A stretch of DNA of 61,798 nucleotides from Candidatus Schekmanbacteria bacterium. GTDB taxonomy: Bacteria > CSSED10-310 > JACPHN01. Shown here piece after piece: positions 16,382 to 25,773 of this stretch. Every line of letters begins with the position of its first letter. Positions within the stretch are counted from its first letter, which is position 1. The notes below the pieces were generated by a model. That model did not search any database, was not told the origin of the DNA, and saw nothing but the letters and a program-made list of their open reading frames with translations. The DNA is taken from the NCBI GenBank assembly GCA_016188575.1, contig JACPHN010000132.1, positions 1 through 61,798 on the forward strand. The letters are read 5' to 3'. Position numbers and translations under genes: made by a program.

Positions 16382-18019
16382 ATGCGCGGCAACTCATCGT
16401 CTCGTGACAAGGCGGCGGCGTCACACCTGCGGGTGCTTCGCTATCTGCTCGGCCGCGACTACCTCAAGCGCGCCGACTGGAGCTTTGCCCTTCGCGACCT
16501 CGCGCAAATGGTCAAGGAAGCCCTGGGCGCTCAGGAGGCGTTCGTGGCGCTCTTCGACTCCGCCGCCACGGGGTGGAGCGCGACCACGGCCGAAGGCGAC
16601 CAGCTCGGTGACGAGGAAATCGGGGCCAGGGCCTCGCGCACGGTCCTCGAGCAGGTGCGCACACAAGTGGAACCGATCCTCGGCAGCCTGCCGCCAAGCG
16701 TGACCTCCGAAAGCATCCTGGTCAACCAGCTCGACTCGGTGCTCGCCATACCCATCCACTGGTGGGACGTCAAGGCCGAGCAGCCGACGCGGCGTTTCGG
16801 CGGCTGCCTGTACGCTCATCGCAGCTCCCCACAGCCTTCCTTCTCCGAGGCGGATATCGCCCTCGCCCTGGACATCTGCGAGATTGCGCAGCGCAGTCTG
16901 AATATCTTGCGATATTTGCGACGCGTTGAATCCGATCTGGAGTCGTCCGAGCTGGAGCTGCAGCGCCATCGCCAGCGCACGGCGGTCGAGTACCGGCTCG
17001 GTGCTTACGCGACCCGCGACCCGTATTTCGCCGAGACCGTCCTTGAACCGCTCAAGCGCGTCTCGGGAGCCGACAAGATCGGCCTGCTCATTCTCGGCCC
17101 CACGGGCGCCGGCAAGACCTTCCTCGCGGAGGCCTACCACTACGAATGCGCGCGGCGAAACGGGCCATTCGTGGTCCTGGACTGCTCGCAGGTGACCTCC
17201 GGCGAGACGCTTTCGGCGGAGCTATTTGGTTACGCCCCCCACTCCGGTTTCGCCAATTCTCCGGCCAAGGGAAGCGTGGGAGCGGCGGAGCGCGCCGACA
17301 AGGGCACGCTGTTCATCGACGAAATCTCGTGCTTGCCTCCCGACCTCCAGCAGCGGCTGCTTGGCCTGAGCCATTCAGGGAGCTTCCAGCCTCTTGGCGG
17401 CGCCGAGCGAAAACACGTCGACATCCAGATCATCGCCGCAACCAACGAAAACCTGCGAGACCTCGTCGCCCAACGCCGCTTTCGCGAGGACTTGTTCTGG
17501 CGTATCAGCGAAGTGACGATCGAGCTCCCCCCCTTGTCCAGCCGCGCCGCGGACATCCCGGATCTCGCCGCCCGCATGTTCGACAAGGCGCGAGACCGTT
17601 TTGGGCGAACCGACCTCAGCGGGTTTTCCGGCGCAGCGCTGGACGTGCTCCGCAACCACGACTGGTCGCGCGCGGGCAATATTCGGGGTCTGGAGCATAC
17701 CGTGCGGCGTTCGGTGCTGCTGGCTCCCCCCGGAATCGGTCAGTTGAGCGGGGAGCACGTCAAGTTCGACGCGGTGCATCCGGGCACGGCGCAGAGCGGT
17801 CGCCAGCTCGGGGCGCCGGCGCAGGGAAAAGCAGGCGCGCCCGCATCTGAGGACGACTACGCGCCGGAAGTTCGCGAAGCGATCGAGGCGGTTCGCCGGC
17901 ATGGCCACGGCACGGCAGCGGCGCGAGAGCTCGGAATCAGCTACGCGGCCCTGATCGGCAGACTGCGCAAGGCAGGGCTCGCGGTGCGAAAGGTTCGCGT
18001 GCAGTCATTCGATAGCTGA
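16382..18019 (+). CDS. AAA+ response regulator-like protein lacking GAFTGA
   Basis: A 545-aa protein built like a bacterial enhancer-binding protein. Residues ~30-180 look like a GAF-type sensory domain, ~180-205 a linker helix, ~205-445 the AAA+ domain with Walker A GPTGAGKT (239-246), Walker B TLFIDEI (309-315) and the REDLFWRISEVTIELPPL segment, and ~495-545 a Fis-type helix-turn-helix (GTAAARELGISYAALIGRLRKAG). The sigma54-contacting GAFTGA loop is absent: after ELFGY comes APHSGFANSP. It therefore probably does not activate sigma54 polymerase in the usual way. The ATG at 16382 is chosen from domain content; the frame is open further upstream without domain match. It precedes the giant Ser/Thr kinase by 107 bases. 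Confidence 0.85.
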   Translation: MRGNSSSRDKAAASHLRVLRYLLGRDYLKRADWSFALRDLAQMVKEALGAQEAFVALFDSAATGWSATTAEGDQLGDEEIGARASRTVLEQVRTQVEPILGSLPPSVTSESILVNQLDSVLAIPIHWWDVKAEQPTRRFGGCLYAHRSSPQPSFSEADIALALDICEIAQRSLNILRYLRRVESDLESSELELQRHRQRTAVEYRLGAYATRDPYFAETVLEPLKRVSGADKIGLLILGPTGAGKTFLAEAYHYECARRNGPFVVLDCSQVTSGETLSAELFGYAPHSGFANSPAKGSVGAAERADKGTLFIDEISCLPPDLQQRLLGLSHSGSFQPLGGAERKHVDIQIIAATNENLRDLVAQRRFREDLFWRISEVTIELPPLSSRAADIPDLAARMFDKARDRFGRTDLSGFSGAALDVLRNHDWSRAGNIRGLEHTVRRSVLLAPPGIGQLSGEHVKFDAVHPGTAQSGRQLGAPAQGKAGAPASEDDYAPEVREAIEAVRRHGHGTAAARELGISYAALIGRLRKAGLAVRKVRVQSFDS

Positions 18020-18126
18020 GGTGCAGTGGCGCCGAAATCCTCACGAGGCGGCTGGGGCGCGGCGCGGCGCGGCCGAATACGGAGCCGGCCCCGGACCCAC
18101 GGCCACCGGCACCGAACGGACCACAG

Positions 18127-21100
18127 ATGAAGCAAATGCGCACCTTGCTGGCGGCCTCTGGCCCCATCCCCGCGGCCATCGGGCCCTACCGCGTGCGCGA
18201 GCGGCTCGGCGTGGGCGGCATGGGAGTCGTTTACCTGGCCGAGCAGCCGGAGTCGGGTGAACGCGTCGCGCTCAAGACCGTGCTCGTTCCCGACGATCGC
18301 ATGCTGTCGAGCATTCGGCGCGAAATCCGCGGCCTGGCCCGGCTCGCACATCCGGGCATCGTGCGGATCGTGGCGGAGGGCCTTCACGAAGGCTTGCCAT
18401 GGTATGCCATGGAGCTGCTGGATGGCAGCTCACTCACCGCCTACTGCGACACCGCGGTTACCGCGCCGCGCGCGCTCGCCGAGGGCGGCGAAGAGCCGCT
18501 TCCATCCCATCCGAGCGATCTGTACAGGAGGACGGTTGGGGATCCAGTCCCCGGGCCGACCCCACAGGATCCACGCTCCCCGGCATCGCTCGCGAGCGCC
18601 GAGGTCCTGCGCGCGAGGGCGTCCGCCCCACTTGCCGATGCGGTGGCGGCCGGGCTCACGGTAATTCACAGGCTGTGCGAGCCGCTTTCCTACATGCATG
18701 GTAAGGGCATCATCCACCGGGACCTCAAACCCGACAATATCCTCGTTCGCGACAACGGCCTGCCCGTGATTCTCGACTTCGGCCTGGCGACCCCCGCCGA
18801 CACGGAGGTCAGCCGCGAGGTCCTGAGCGTCGACCAGGGCGTCGCCGGAACGGTGCACTACATGGCGCCGGAACAAATCCGCGGCGAGCTCGTGGACGCG
18901 CGCGCCGATCTCTACTCGCTCGGGTGCATTCTCTACGAGCTCGTCGCCGGCCGCCTGCCTTTTCTCGGAGAAACTCCCGTCGAGGTCATGCGTAAACACC
19001 TCACGGGAATCCCCACTCCGCCCTCGCTATTCGCCAAGGATCTTCCCGGAGCGCTCGAAAAGCTGATCATGCGGCTGCTGGAGAAAGACCCTCGCGATCG
19101 GCTCGGTTACGCCACCGACGTTTCCCGTGGGCTAGCCCCGTTTGTCTGGAACGATGCCGCCGCCTTTGGCGTCTCGCAACCGCGCACCTACCTCTACCGG
19201 CCCGGCTTCGCCGGCCGCGAGCAGGCACTTCACCGGCTCGAGGTGGACCTGGAAAGTATGGACGGCGAGGCAGGCGCCATGGTGTTCATCGGCGGCGAGA
19301 GCGGCATTGGCAAAACCAGGTTTGCGATGGAGCTCGCCAGGCGCGCCATCAAGAACGAAATCGAGGTGATGACCAGTGAATGCCTGCCGCCGACTTCGCT
19401 CGGCGGCGAGCAAGCCACCGCGCTACAAGCATTTCGCCGAACCCTGCAGCGCATCGGTGATCTATGCCGGCGTCGCAATCGCGCGATCGACGCCGGCGAC
19501 CTAGCAAAAAGCATGCGCATCCTGAGCGCTTACGAGCCGTCACTGGAAACCCTCTCCGGCCCCTACCAGGCGCCGCAACCACCGCTTCCGGAGCTGCCGC
19601 CGGAAGAAGCCCGCCTGCGCGCCTTTGCGGCGCTGACGGAGGCGTTTGAGGTCCTCACGGAAGAGCAACCGATGCTGCTGATCCTGGACGACATTCAGTG
19701 GGCGGATGAGCTGACCGTCGGGTTCCTGGAGTACCTCGCCCAGGGCGATGACCTCACGCAGATGCAGCTCGTCGTGGCCGCTACATATCGCACGGAAGAA
19801 GTGAGCGAAAGCCTCCGCAATCTGTTGAAGGCACAGAATGTAATCGTGTACGCGCTCGGAAAGTTGGATTGTTCCGCCGTGGAGAGCATGATTGGAAATA
19901 TGCTTTCCATGTATCCAGCGCCGCGCGTCTTTTCTTCCTTTTTATTTAGATACTCTGAAGGAAATCCATTTTTTGTATGTGAGTATTTACTTGCGGCCGT
20001 GCAACACGGAATTCTGTGGCGTGATAGCGTTGGCTATTGGCAGGTAGTAGGAGTTGAAGGAGATGACAGCAGCGCTGACACCGCTACCTATGAATCGCTT
20101 TCGATACCGCGCAGCATCCGCGAGCTTGTCCACAGGCGCCTCCAGGGCCTGAGCGGCAATGGACGCTTGCTGGTAGAAGCCGCCGCCGTCATCGGCAGGG
20201 AGGTGCCGCCGCCTGTCGCCGAGGCCCTTAGCGGACTGGTGGACGTGGACTTTCTCGATGCCTGTGAGGAGCTCCTCGCACGCTGCGTGCTCGAAGAAAC
20301 CAGGGCCGGTGGCTTGCGTTTCACGCACGACAAGATCCGTGAAGTCGCCTACGAGCAGATCGCCGGGGAACGGCGACGCGTGCTCCACGCGCGGGTGGCA
20401 GGAGAGCTCCGCCGCGTCTACGGACCGCAGGCCGGCGAAGTGGAGGCGCAGATCGCGCACCACTATGAGGCGGCGGACGCCAGAGCGCTGGCAGTAGCAG
20501 CGTATCGCCGCGCGGCGTGCCACGCGCGAAGCGGGGCGGCGCTGGATGAGGCGCTCCGCTGTCTGGGCAAGGCGCTTGCGCTTTCCAGCAGCGCCGATCG
20601 GCACGAGGAGGTCGACATTCTCCGCGAACGGGCTGCGGTATGCGACCTGGTCGGCCGGTGGGTGGAGGCGCAGGCGGATCTCGCGCGGGCGGAGACCATG
20701 GCATCCGTGATCGGCAATAATGAAGCTCTTTGCGCGATCTTGCTTGCGGAATCCGATATCAAGCTGCGGAGCGGCAAAGCCGCAGAAGCTCGCGACCTGG
20801 CCACGCGCGCGGCGACTCTCGCGCACGGGTTGTCGGACGAGGAAAAGCGGGCCTCGGCGCTCAACGCTTTGGGCGCCGCAGAATGGCGCAGCGGCTACCA
20901 TAATGATGCGCTGCTCGCGCTGCGGGAAGCGCTGGTCGCAGTAGATGCCCTCGGCGAGCCGGCGACGCGGTCACAGACGTTTCACTACCTGGGCCTTGTG
21001 AACCAGGAGCGGGGTGAGCTCGATGAGGCGATGTCCTGCTACCAGGAAGCGATGCGCTCCAGAAAACAGTTGGGAGATCAGCGGGGCAGTGCAGCAGTGC

Positions 21101-22140
21101 TTATGGACATGGCCAATCTTGCGTGGCGTCGCGGCGAGGCTTCACAGGCGAAGCGACACTTCGAGCAAGCGCTGACAATCTATGAGGAGATCGGCGATTA
21201 CCCCCACCAGGCGACGGCGCTCGGCAACCTCGGAGTCGTCGTGATGGTGCGCGGGGAGCTCGGTGAGGCCGTGCAGATGTTCAAGAAAGCGTACGACATG
21301 TGCAGGGCGATCGGCGACCGGCGTGGCGCGCTGCGCAACCTCAACAACATGGCACTGGTCGAGCGCGACCAGGGAAGCTTCGGCTCGGCGCTGGAACGGT
21401 TCCGGCGCGTGGTAGCGGCACACCGCGAAGCGGATGATCCGCATGGCCTGCAGCTTTCCCTGTACAATGCGGCGGCCGTGCTGGTAGATTGCGGCGGCTT
21501 CGATGAGGCTCTGGAGCTTCTCCGGGAGGCTGAGGAGATCTGTCGCCGGCTGGAGGATCGTTTCCACCTGGCCGAATGCCTGCAGAAGCGCGGCGAAGCG
21601 GCCTGGTATCGAAAGCAGTGCGATGTGGCCGCGAGCACGTGGCAAGAGGCCGAGGAAACCGCAGTGGCCATCGGTTACGTCACGCTGGAGCTGCCGATTC
21701 GGCTGTGGCGAGCAATCGCCTCCTGCGGCCAGGAGGAGGCGCCGCCGGGGGCAGATCCCCTGGCGCTTCTCGAGAGGAGCCGTGAGATCGGCGACGCCGA
21801 CCTCATCAGTGAGGTCGGGCTCCTGGCGGCGGAGCTCTTGCTGCGACGGGCCGGTGACGATGATTCGGCCCGCGCCGCGCTGGCCGCGGCCGGGGCCGCG
21901 ACCAACCACATGCGCAGGCAGGGCGCTTCACGCGACCTGGCCTACGCATTCTGGTTGCAGTATGTGGCGCGCGAGCGCCTTCGCGACGCCGCCGGGGCGA
22001 CGGCTTCCCTGCACGCCGCCATCGGCAACGTCGCGGGGCTCAGGAACAAGATCCCGCCAGAGCTCCTGCCCGGGTTCCTCCACCACCCGAGAATCGCCGC
22101 CATTCTTGCCGCCGGGGCGCAGGCCGGCATCTTGCTGTGA
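18127..22140 (+). CDS. Giant Ser/Thr kinase - AAA ATPase - TPR protein (1)
   Basis: A 1337-aa soluble signalling protein. The kinase domain (~20-330) has the Gly loop GVGGMGVVYLAE, Lys50 in VALKTV, HRDLKPDN (catalytic Asp199), DFG (217-219) and APEQ. Between the hinge and the catalytic loop is an unusual ~60-residue Pro/Ala/Ser-rich insertion (~115-170). A linker with FAGREQ leads to an AAA_16/STAND-like NTPase: Walker A GGESGIGKT (389-397) and Walker B LLILDDIQW (517-525). Residues ~760-1240 contain many TPR-like helical pairs (GDYPHQATALGNLGVVVMVRGE and similar). The combination resembles kinases of STAND-type signalling and TOMM-associated systems. No clear Shine-Dalgarno precedes ATG 18127. 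A sharply AT-rich patch lies at ~19890-20045. It is paralogous to 57745-61353. Confidence 0.9.
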   Translation: MKQMRTLLAASGPIPAAIGPYRVRERLGVGGMGVVYLAEQPESGERVALKTVLVPDDRMLSSIRREIRGLARLAHPGIVRIVAEGLHEGLPWYAMELLDGSSLTAYCDTAVTAPRALAEGGEEPLPSHPSDLYRRTVGDPVPGPTPQDPRSPASLASAEVLRARASAPLADAVAAGLTVIHRLCEPLSYMHGKGIIHRDLKPDNILVRDNGLPVILDFGLATPADTEVSREVLSVDQGVAGTVHYMAPEQIRGELVDARADLYSLGCILYELVAGRLPFLGETPVEVMRKHLTGIPTPPSLFAKDLPGALEKLIMRLLEKDPRDRLGYATDVSRGLAPFVWNDAAAFGVSQPRTYLYRPGFAGREQALHRLEVDLESMDGEAGAMVFIGGESGIGKTRFAMELARRAIKNEIEVMTSECLPPTSLGGEQATALQAFRRTLQRIGDLCRRRNRAIDAGDLAKSMRILSAYEPSLETLSGPYQAPQPPLPELPPEEARLRAFAALTEAFEVLTEEQPMLLILDDIQWADELTVGFLEYLAQGDDLTQMQLVVAATYRTEEVSESLRNLLKAQNVIVYALGKLDCSAVESMIGNMLSMYPAPRVFSSFLFRYSEGNPFFVCEYLLAAVQHGILWRDSVGYWQVVGVEGDDSSADTATYESLSIPRSIRELVHRRLQGLSGNGRLLVEAAAVIGREVPPPVAEALSGLVDVDFLDACEELLARCVLEETRAGGLRFTHDKIREVAYEQIAGERRRVLHARVAGELRRVYGPQAGEVEAQIAHHYEAADARALAVAAYRRAACHARSGAALDEALRCLGKALALSSSADRHEEVDILRERAAVCDLVGRWVEAQADLARAETMASVIGNNEALCAILLAESDIKLRSGKAAEARDLATRAATLAHGLSDEEKRASALNALGAAEWRSGYHNDALLALREALVAVDALGEPATRSQTFHYLGLVNQERGELDEAMSCYQEAMRSRKQLGDQRGSAAVLMDMANLAWRRGEASQAKRHFEQALTIYEEIGDYPHQATALGNLGVVVMVRGELGEAVQMFKKAYDMCRAIGDRRGALRNLNNMALVERDQGSFGSALERFRRVVAAHREADDPHGLQLSLYNAAAVLVDCGGFDEALELLREAEEICRRLEDRFHLAECLQKRGEAAWYRKQCDVAASTWQEAEETAVAIGYVTLELPIRLWRAIASCGQEEAPPGADPLALLERSREIGDADLISEVGLLAAELLLRRAGDDDSARAALAAAGAATNHMRRQGASRDLAYAFWLQYVARERLRDAAGATASLHAAIGNVAGLRNKIPPELLPGFLHHPRIAAILAAGAQAGILL

Positions 22141-22357
22141 GCGTCTCCGGTGGTGCCACCGCCCCGGCCTGAACCCAATGAGAAGGACGACAGCCTGGTG
22201 CAGAACGGACGATCTTGTACAAAAACGCATTGATTTGTACAACCAATCCGAGTCGCAGTCCGCAGGCGCGGCTGTCTATTCTCCCCGCCCGGCGCCCGGC
22301 GCGGCGGCTCCGGGCCGGCGCATCGACGGCCCGGTGTGATCGGCCAGGGCCACTTGT
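22141..22357. other. Gap between convergent genes with TTGTACAA pair
   Basis: A 217-base stretch without a gene. Apart from the octamer pair at 22215-22242 it has a GC-rich stretch (22285-22325) able to form several GC hairpins. Confidence 0.55.
22215..22242. promoter_or_regulatory. TTGTACAA pair, 20-bp spacing (site C)
   Basis: Octamers at 22215-22222 and 22235-22242, with the same 20-base period as site A but unrelated spacer bases. It lies just past the end of the giant kinase gene and before the 3' end of a minus-strand gene, so an ordinary gene promoter is not expected at this position. Confidence 0.6.
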
Positions 22358-23023
22358 CTACGCTTGAAGCTGGCGGGCGAGCTTGGCCGCCGTCGTTCTC
22401 GTGGTCCGTTGGCGTCCGGTATCGTAGACCTGCGCCTGTGCACCGACGGCCTCGGTGGCGCCAAATGGACCGATATCGATGCCGGGTTTCCAGAAACATC
22501 CATGGATTTGGTAGTCAGTCTCGATAATCGTAACCTCTGTCCCGCCGGGGAGCTCCTCAAGCGCGGCAGCGGCGCCTTCGCGGGCTGCCCGTTCGGCAAC
22601 CTCGCGCCCTATGCATTCCTTTGCATCGCACGTGATCACGTACTTGGTCTCCCGACCTGCCCCCCGCATTGCGCCGCTGGCATGTCGATCCACGGTAATG
22701 ATCACCTTCGTCTTGCCCTCTTCGCGCCTCTTTGCTGCCGCCTTCGCGACGAGCTCGTCGCCGACCACACCCGGTGGCGCCTCGACTGCGGTTTCGACAT
22801 CGACGCTCACCACGGTCTCGTTGCGTGTGACCGGCGGAGACTCCGTGGCCGCGGCAATGAGCTGCCGGCTGGTCTGCAAACCGCCAGCGAGCCTCTCCTT
22901 GAACACGATACGGATCGGCTTCCCGTCCTCGTCGCGCTCCACGAGCACACTCCGATTTCGCTCAGCATTCGTCTCTCCCCCCGCGTGACGCGGATTTGGG
23001 GAAGCTCGCGAGACGAGCGACAT
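22358..23023 (-). CDS. Hypothetical protein with repeated Ala/Glu-rich region
   Basis: A 221-aa protein with no family that I recognise. ATG 23023 follows GGAG with 6 bases spacing. Features are an N-terminal charged segment (RSVLVERDEDGKPIRIVFKERL), a VSVDVETAVEAPPG strand, TKVIITVDRHASGAMRG, KYVITCDAKECIGREVAERAAREGA and a C-terminal TEVTIIETDYQIHGCFWKPGID end. Beta-strand/helix alternation suggests a folded cytosolic protein. The opposite strand is also open over the same span, but this frame has the better amino-acid composition and start site. It converges on the giant kinase with the TTGTACAA pair between them. Confidence 0.6.
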   Translation of the reverse strand: MSLVSRASPNPRHAGGETNAERNRSVLVERDEDGKPIRIVFKERLAGGLQTSRQLIAAATESPPVTRNETVVSVDVETAVEAPPGVVGDELVAKAAAKRREEGKTKVIITVDRHASGAMRGAGRETKYVITCDAKECIGREVAERAAREGAAAALEELPGGTEVTIIETDYQIHGCFWKPGIDIGPFGATEAVGAQAQVYDTGRQRTTRTTAAKLARQLQA

Positions 23024-23219
23024 CGCGTTCTCCAAGTTGCTGGCGGGTCCTTTGGCGACGATCCGCGCGCGATCGGTGGCGGGCGGGCACACCGCGCCTA
23101 CACCATGCAACTTCCGCGCCATTACCGCGCCACAAGTGTCGCGCGCAGCTCCGGGGCACCCCAAATTGCCCACCCACTTGGGGTCGCGTCGCTGCGGATG
23201 TCGCTCTGTCATCCCGGCC

Positions 23220-23278
23220 TGGCGAGCTGAATCCACCGCCGGTTTGCTTGCACGCTGTTCGGAAAGCGCATGACAAGG
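23220..23278 (-). repeat. Dispersed repeat, copy 5
   Basis: On the minus strand, starting right after the thiolase stop, the sequence reads CATGCGCTTTCCG, a GCAAGC block and GGCGGTGGATTCAGC, matching the second half of copy 2. Confidence 0.65.
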
Positions 23279-24478
23279 TCACGCCCCGGGCCGTTCCACG
23301 GCCAGCGCCACGGCCTCGCCACCTCCCAGACACAGCGTCGCCAGCCCGCGCTGCGCTCCCCGGTCGCGCATCGCATGCACCAGCGTGACCAGGACCCGCG
23401 CCCCGCTTGCGCCAAGCGGATGTCCGAGCGCGATCGCGCCACCGTTGACGTTGACCCGCGACCAATCCCACCCGAGCTCGCGACCGTCGACGAGCGCCTG
23501 AGCCGCAAAGGCTTCGTTCGCCTCCACCAGGTCGAAGTCACCGATCGCCCACCCATGCCGTCGCATGAGGTTCTGAACCGCCACTACGGGGGCGTAGAAG
23601 ACGTCAATGGGCACCACGGCTCCCTGGGCATAGCCCGCGATGAACGCGAGCGGTTGGCGCTCCAGCCGCTTTGCTGCCGCAAGCGAGGTCACGACGAGCG
23701 CGGCCGCTCCGTCGTTCAGACCCGGCGCGTTTCCGGCCGTCACGGAACCGCTCTTTTCGAACGCAGGCCGCAGCGAGGCGAGCTTTTCGAGCGTCGTGTC
23801 GCGCCGAGGCGACTCATCCACGGAGAATGCCAGTGCCTCTCCCTTGCGCTGGGCAACGTGGACCGTGACGATTTCCGCCGCGAGCTTTCCCGCGTCCTGA
23901 GCGGCGATGGCCTTCCGGTGGCTGGCCAACGCATAGTTGTCCTGGTCGGCTCGCGATACGTCGAAGCGCCTGGCGATGTGCTCGGCGCAGCTCCCCATGT
24001 GCTTGTCGCTGAAGGCGCACCACAAGCCGTCCTGGATCATGCCGTCCACGATCTGCTGATGTCCCATGCGGAATCCAGCGCGGGCGCCGGCGAGGTAATA
24101 GGGGACGTGGCTCATGCTCTCCATGCCACCCGCGACGAAGATCTCGCCGTCTCCGGCGCGGATCGCAGACGCCGCGAGCATGACGGCCTTCAGCCCAGAA
24201 CCACACACCTTGTTGACGGTCAGGGCGCCAACGGTCTCGGGCAGGCCGCCCTTGATGGCTGCCTGACGCGCCGGGGCCTGACCTTCGCCAGCCGTGACCA
24301 CGTTGCCCATGATCACTTCATCCACAGTCTCGGGCTTCACTCCCGCTCGGCTGACTGCCTCGCGAATCGCCGCGCCCCCAAGCTCGGTTGCCGGCAGCGG
24401 CGACAGCGAACCCATGAAGGAACCGATGGCCGTGCGGACGGCGCTAAGAACGACGGGGACGTTGCGATCATCGACCAT
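23279..24478 (-). CDS. Acetyl-CoA acetyltransferase (thiolase)
   Basis: A 399-aa thiolase of the degradative/biosynthetic acetoacetyl-CoA type. The acylation Cys is in [12 protein letters not shown] (Cys92), with [19 protein letters not shown] (catalytic His) and [10 protein letters not shown] carrying the second Cys. It condenses two acetyl-CoA to acetoacetyl-CoA or the reverse, in ketone-body, PHB or fatty-acid metabolism. ATG 24478 has GGAGG with 6 bases spacing; a TTG two codons upstream is out-competed. The gene stands alone on its strand, divergent from threonine aldolase, so its pathway partners are elsewhere. Confidence 0.94.
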   Translation of the reverse strand: MVDDRNVPVVLSAVRTAIGSFMGSLSPLPATELGGAAIREAVSRAGVKPETVDEVIMGNVVTAGEGQAPARQAAIKGGLPETVGALTVNKVCGSGLKAVMLAASAIRAGDGEIFVAGGMESMSHVPYYLAGARAGFRMGHQQIVDGMIQDGLWCAFSDKHMGSCAEHIARRFDVSRADQDNYALASHRKAIAAQDAGKLAAEIVTVHVAQRKGEALAFSVDESPRRDTTLEKLASLRPAFEKSGSVTAGNAPGLNDGAAALVVTSLAAAKRLERQPLAFIAGYAQGAVVPIDVFYAPVVAVQNLMRRHGWAIGDFDLVEANEAFAAQALVDGRELGWDWSRVNVNGGAIALGHPLGASGARVLVTLVHAMRDRGAQRGLATLCLGGGEAVALAVERPGA

Positions 24479-24629
24479 GGTCAACCTCCGGTGGGCGAGA
24501 GAAGCGAGGGGCGGACCCGCGCGCTTTTTTCCGCTTGAGCCCGCCGAGCAATGGTTACGGCCCGCTGTTTACGTAAGCACTTCGCCGATTGCTGTCAATC
24601 CGCAGAGCCGCGGCGCGGCGACTTTTCGC

Positions 24630-24658
24630 TTGCCAGCCATCGCGCCTACAGCTAAGAT
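24630..24658 (+). promoter_or_regulatory. Predicted sigma70-like promoter for threonine aldolase
   Basis: TTGCCA (24630-24635), 17-base spacer, TAAGAT (24653-24658), about 60 bases before the ATG at 24722. Confidence 0.5.
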
Positions 24659-24721
24659 CACCTCGATTTTTCCGCCGCAGCAACGCCACCGGCCTGTCCC
24701 CCGAGCGCCAGGAAATTAGCC

Positions 24722-25765
24722 ATGAGCAATGTGGTTGCGGACTTCCGCAGCGATACAGTGACCCGCCCGACCCCCGCCATGCGCCGGGCCATGGCGGAAG
24801 CGCCCGTCGGAGACGACGTGTTTTCCGACGATCCGACCGTAAACGAGCTTCAGAACCGCGTCGCCGCCCTCTTTGACAAGGAGGCCGCGCTCTTCTTTCC
24901 GAGCGGCACTATGGCCAATCAAACCGCGCTGCGCTGCCATACGGTGCCGGGAGACGAGGTTCTGGTGGAGGCCGACGCGCACCTGGTGCACTACGAGCTC
25001 GCGGGGGCCGCCGTGCACTCGGGAGCTCAGTTGCGCTACGTGCCGTCGGCGCGCGGAATCGTCGAAGCGGCAACGGTAGCCGAGCTCATCCGCCCCACCA
25101 GCCCGTTTCTTCCCCCGACGCGGCTGATCTGGCTCGAGAATACCCATAACGAAGGCGGCGGAACCGTGATACCGATCAGCGCCCTGCACGAGGTGAAGGC
25201 GCTGGCGGAACGGAGCTCGCTCAGGCTCCACCTCGACGGCGCGCGCATCTGGAACGCCGCGGCCGCCAGCGGCGTCAGCTTTCGCGACTACGGGAACGCG
25301 TGCGACTCGCTCATGGTGTCGCTTTCCAAAGGACTGTGCTGCCCGGTGGGTTCGCTCCTGGTCGGCGATGCCGCATTCATCAGCCGCGCGCGCCGTGAGC
25401 GCAAGCGTTTCGGCGGCGGGATGCGACAGGTTGGCGTGTTGGCGGCCTGCGGTCTCGTGGCGCTGGCAGAGACCTTGCCGCGACTGGCGGAAGATCATCG
25501 CGTCGCCAGGCGCCTCGCGGAAGGCCTCGCCGAAATCAGTGGCATTGACCTTGACCTCGACACCGTGCAGACCAATATCGTTCGCGCCCATCTTAGCCAC
25601 CCACGCGGCTCCACGGAAGCCCTCGCCGATGCGCTCCGTGACCGGGGTTTCCTGATGCTGCCGCTGGGTCACCGCAAGCTTCGCTTCGTCACCCATCGCG
25701 ACGTCTCGGCTGCAGCAGCAGATGGTCTCGTGCAGGCTATTCGCGACGTCATCGGGAGTTGGTAG
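24722..25765 (+). CDS. ltaE: Low-specificity L-threonine aldolase
   Basis: A 347-aa PLP enzyme of the beta-eliminating lyase/threonine aldolase family. Conserved segments are the N-terminal [52 protein letters not shown] and the PLP-Lys region [14 protein letters not shown], then [10 protein letters not shown]. It cleaves L-threonine or L-allo-threonine to glycine and acetaldehyde. The downstream Ser/Thr kinase starts 8 bases after the stop, suggesting one transcript although the functions are unrelated. Confidence 0.94.
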   Translation: MSNVVADFRSDTVTRPTPAMRRAMAEAPVGDDVFSDDPTVNELQNRVAALFDKEAALFFPSGTMANQTALRCHTVPGDEVLVEADAHLVHYELAGAAVHSGAQLRYVPSARGIVEAATVAELIRPTSPFLPPTRLIWLENTHNEGGGTVIPISALHEVKALAERSSLRLHLDGARIWNAAAASGVSFRDYGNACDSLMVSLSKGLCCPVGSLLVGDAAFISRARRERKRFGGGMRQVGVLAACGLVALAETLPRLAEDHRVARRLAEGLAEISGIDLDLDTVQTNIVRAHLSHPRGSTEALADALRDRGFLMLPLGHRKLRFVTHRDVSAAAADGLVQAIRDVIGSW

Positions 25766-25773
25766 AGGCAGGT

